From assembly GCF_902729425.1 (NCBI RefSeq), contig NZ_CACVCH010000070.1, positions 62,001-126,000 on the forward strand: a DNA stretch of 64,000 nt, written 5' to 3'. This document shows, piece after piece, positions 63,233 to 64,000 of this stretch (positions are counted from its first letter, which is position 1; the number at the start of each line of letters is the position of its first letter). The notes below the pieces were generated by a model. That model was not told the origin of the DNA and did no database searches. It saw only the letters and a list, made by a program, of their open reading frames with translations. Source of the stretch: Magnetospirillum sp. SS-4 (GTDB lineage Bacteria > Pseudomonadota > Alphaproteobacteria > Rhodospirillales > Magnetospirillaceae). Position numbers and translations under genes: made by a program.

Positions 63233-63925
63233 ATGGATACCAACGCGGCATGGCTGGACTATTGGGACGGCGACGTCTCGCTTTACGTCAGCCGGCGCCA
63301 TCTCGAAGCCCATTACCAGGGCCTGCTGGCCGCCATCGAGCCACTGCTGCCGCCAGCGCCGTTCACCCTGCTGGATTTCGGCTGCGGCGAGGCGCTGATG
63401 GCGCCCGCCATCGCCGCCAAAGGCGGCCGGGTAATCCTGTTCGACGAGGCGGCGGCCCGGCGGGGAACCCTGCGGCAGCGCTTCGCCTCTATCCCCGGCA
63501 TCGAGATTCCCGACGAGACCGACTCGCTGGCTGGAACCTGCGACATGGTGCTGATGATCTCGGTGATCCAGTACGTGCCCAAGGACCAGCTTGCGGGCTT
63601 GCTGGCCCGCATCCGCCGCCTGCTGAAGCCCGGCGGCCGGCTGGTGCTGGGCGATATCCTGGCGCCGGACAATTCCATCGCCGATGACGCCCTGGCGCTG
63701 CTGGGCTTCGGACTGAAGGAGGGATTCCTGATGGACGCGGTGATCGGCCTGTTCAAGACCCTGCGGTCCGACTACCGGCAGGCGCGGCAAAAGCTGGGGC
63801 TGTCCACCTATTCGATCGACGGGATTCTGGCGGCGCTGAAGGCGGCGGGATTCGAGGCCGCGCCGCTGGGCTGGAATATCGGCCACGCCCGCCACCGCCG
63901 CTCGGTCACGGCGACGGCGGCGTAA
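63233..63925 (+). CDS. SAM-dependent methyltransferase (class I)
   Basis: 230 aa. Motif I is TLLDFGCGEALMAPAIA (about 46-62), then VILFDEAAARR, MVLMISVIQYVPKDQL and LLKPGGRLVLGDIL, typical of Methyltransf_11/25 proteins. The start WLDYWDGDVSLYVSRRH is distinctive. The substrate is unknown; the middle NSIADDALALLGFGLKEGFL resembles enzymes acting on sugars or lipids. Its last 20 bases overlap a gene on the other strand. Confidence 0.8.
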   Translation: MDTNAAWLDYWDGDVSLYVSRRHLEAHYQGLLAAIEPLLPPAPFTLLDFGCGEALMAPAIAAKGGRVILFDEAAARRGTLRQRFASIPGIEIPDETDSLAGTCDMVLMISVIQYVPKDQLAGLLARIRRLLKPGGRLVLGDILAPDNSIADDALALLGFGLKEGFLMDAVIGLFKTLRSDYRQARQKLGLSTYSIDGILAALKAAGFEAAPLGWNIGHARHRRSVTATAA

Positions 63926-64000
63926 CCGTTCGCGTCGCGCCATCCAGCCAGTCCCTGACCCCATCTTCCACCAGCGGGCCGATCTCGGCCCGGACGCGGG
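63906..64000 (-). CDS. 3' end of an unidentified gene (cut at right edge)
   Basis: An open minus-strand frame enters from the right edge and ends at TGA 63908-63906, giving about 30 residues ending VEDGVRDWLDGATRTVTPPSP. It looks protein-like, but too little is visible to name. It overlaps the end of the methyltransferase gene by 20 bases in convergent orientation. Confidence 0.45.
   Translation of the reverse strand, partial: RVRAEIGPLVEDGVRDWLDGATRTVTPPSP

Overview
The window looks like chromosomal core DNA of a GC-rich, nitrogen-fixing, flagellated alphaproteobacterium of the Rhodospirillales, most like Magnetospirillum. Four things suggest this: the fliF-fliG-fliH-fliN-flbD-flhA gene order typical of alphaproteobacteria, the ilvE/petP-petR block, the mdh-sucCDAB-lpd TCA operon, and a nif accessory cluster with NifA/sigma-54 promoters. 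The genus is an inference from gene content; no magnetosome gene, rRNA or tRNA is visible here. Genes are packed tightly, many by ATGA overlaps, and no gene-free stretch exceeds about 280 bases.

Layout. 1-6.9 kb (+): the end of a mesaconyl-CoA hydratase gene, an ArsB/NhaD-like carrier, a DUF420 protein, a heme O synthase-like prenyltransferase, an EAL phosphodiesterase, ubiA and an ETF-beta-type lysine methyltransferase. 6.9-14.9 kb (-): ettA, downstream of a nadE-gltX-cysS run that continues into a GT-C-like membrane protein and an orphan small protein. 15-23.9 kb (-): the TCA operon mdh-sucC-sucD-sucA-sucB-lpd, with intercistronic hairpins and a cloverleaf-like palindromic repeat. 24.2-28.2 kb: a chemoreceptor with a c-type heme motif, ilvE, and the divergent petP-petR regulators. 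28.3-34.8 kb (+): nifE-nifN-nifX-DUF269-fdxB-nifQ, then a second unit iscA(nif)-nifV-nifW; each unit has its own NifA site and sigma-54 promoter. 34.9-38.5 kb (+): fdxA, carD, a phosphoesterase-like pseudoenzyme, a DUF4197 protein and a methyltransferase. 38.5-40.8 kb (-): recA, a small protein and a FadR/PdhR-type regulator divergent from pyruvate carboxylase (41-44.4 kb, +). 44.5-48.2 kb (+): a periplasmic-sensing histidine kinase and a TPR/GT9-like protein. 48.4-59.4 kb (+): the flagellar basal-body/export cluster fliF-fliG-fliH-fliN-flbD-flhA-flhF-flhG plus a proline-rich FliK-like protein. 59.4-64 kb: a membrane DnaJ/SH3b protein, a nagB-GH4 pair (-), a methyltransferase (+) and the 3' end of a further gene (-) at the right edge.

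Together the genes describe central carbon flow (TCA cycle, pyruvate carboxylase, ethylmalonyl-CoA pathway), FeMo-cofactor assembly and polar motility. I see no clear new multi-gene system. The best leads for new biology are the heme-motif chemoreceptor, the pseudo-phosphoesterase beside carD, the DnaJ-zinc-SH3b membrane protein, the repeat-rich spacer that breaks the fli operon between fliH and fliN, and the operator-like palindromes at petP/ilvE, pyc and recA.
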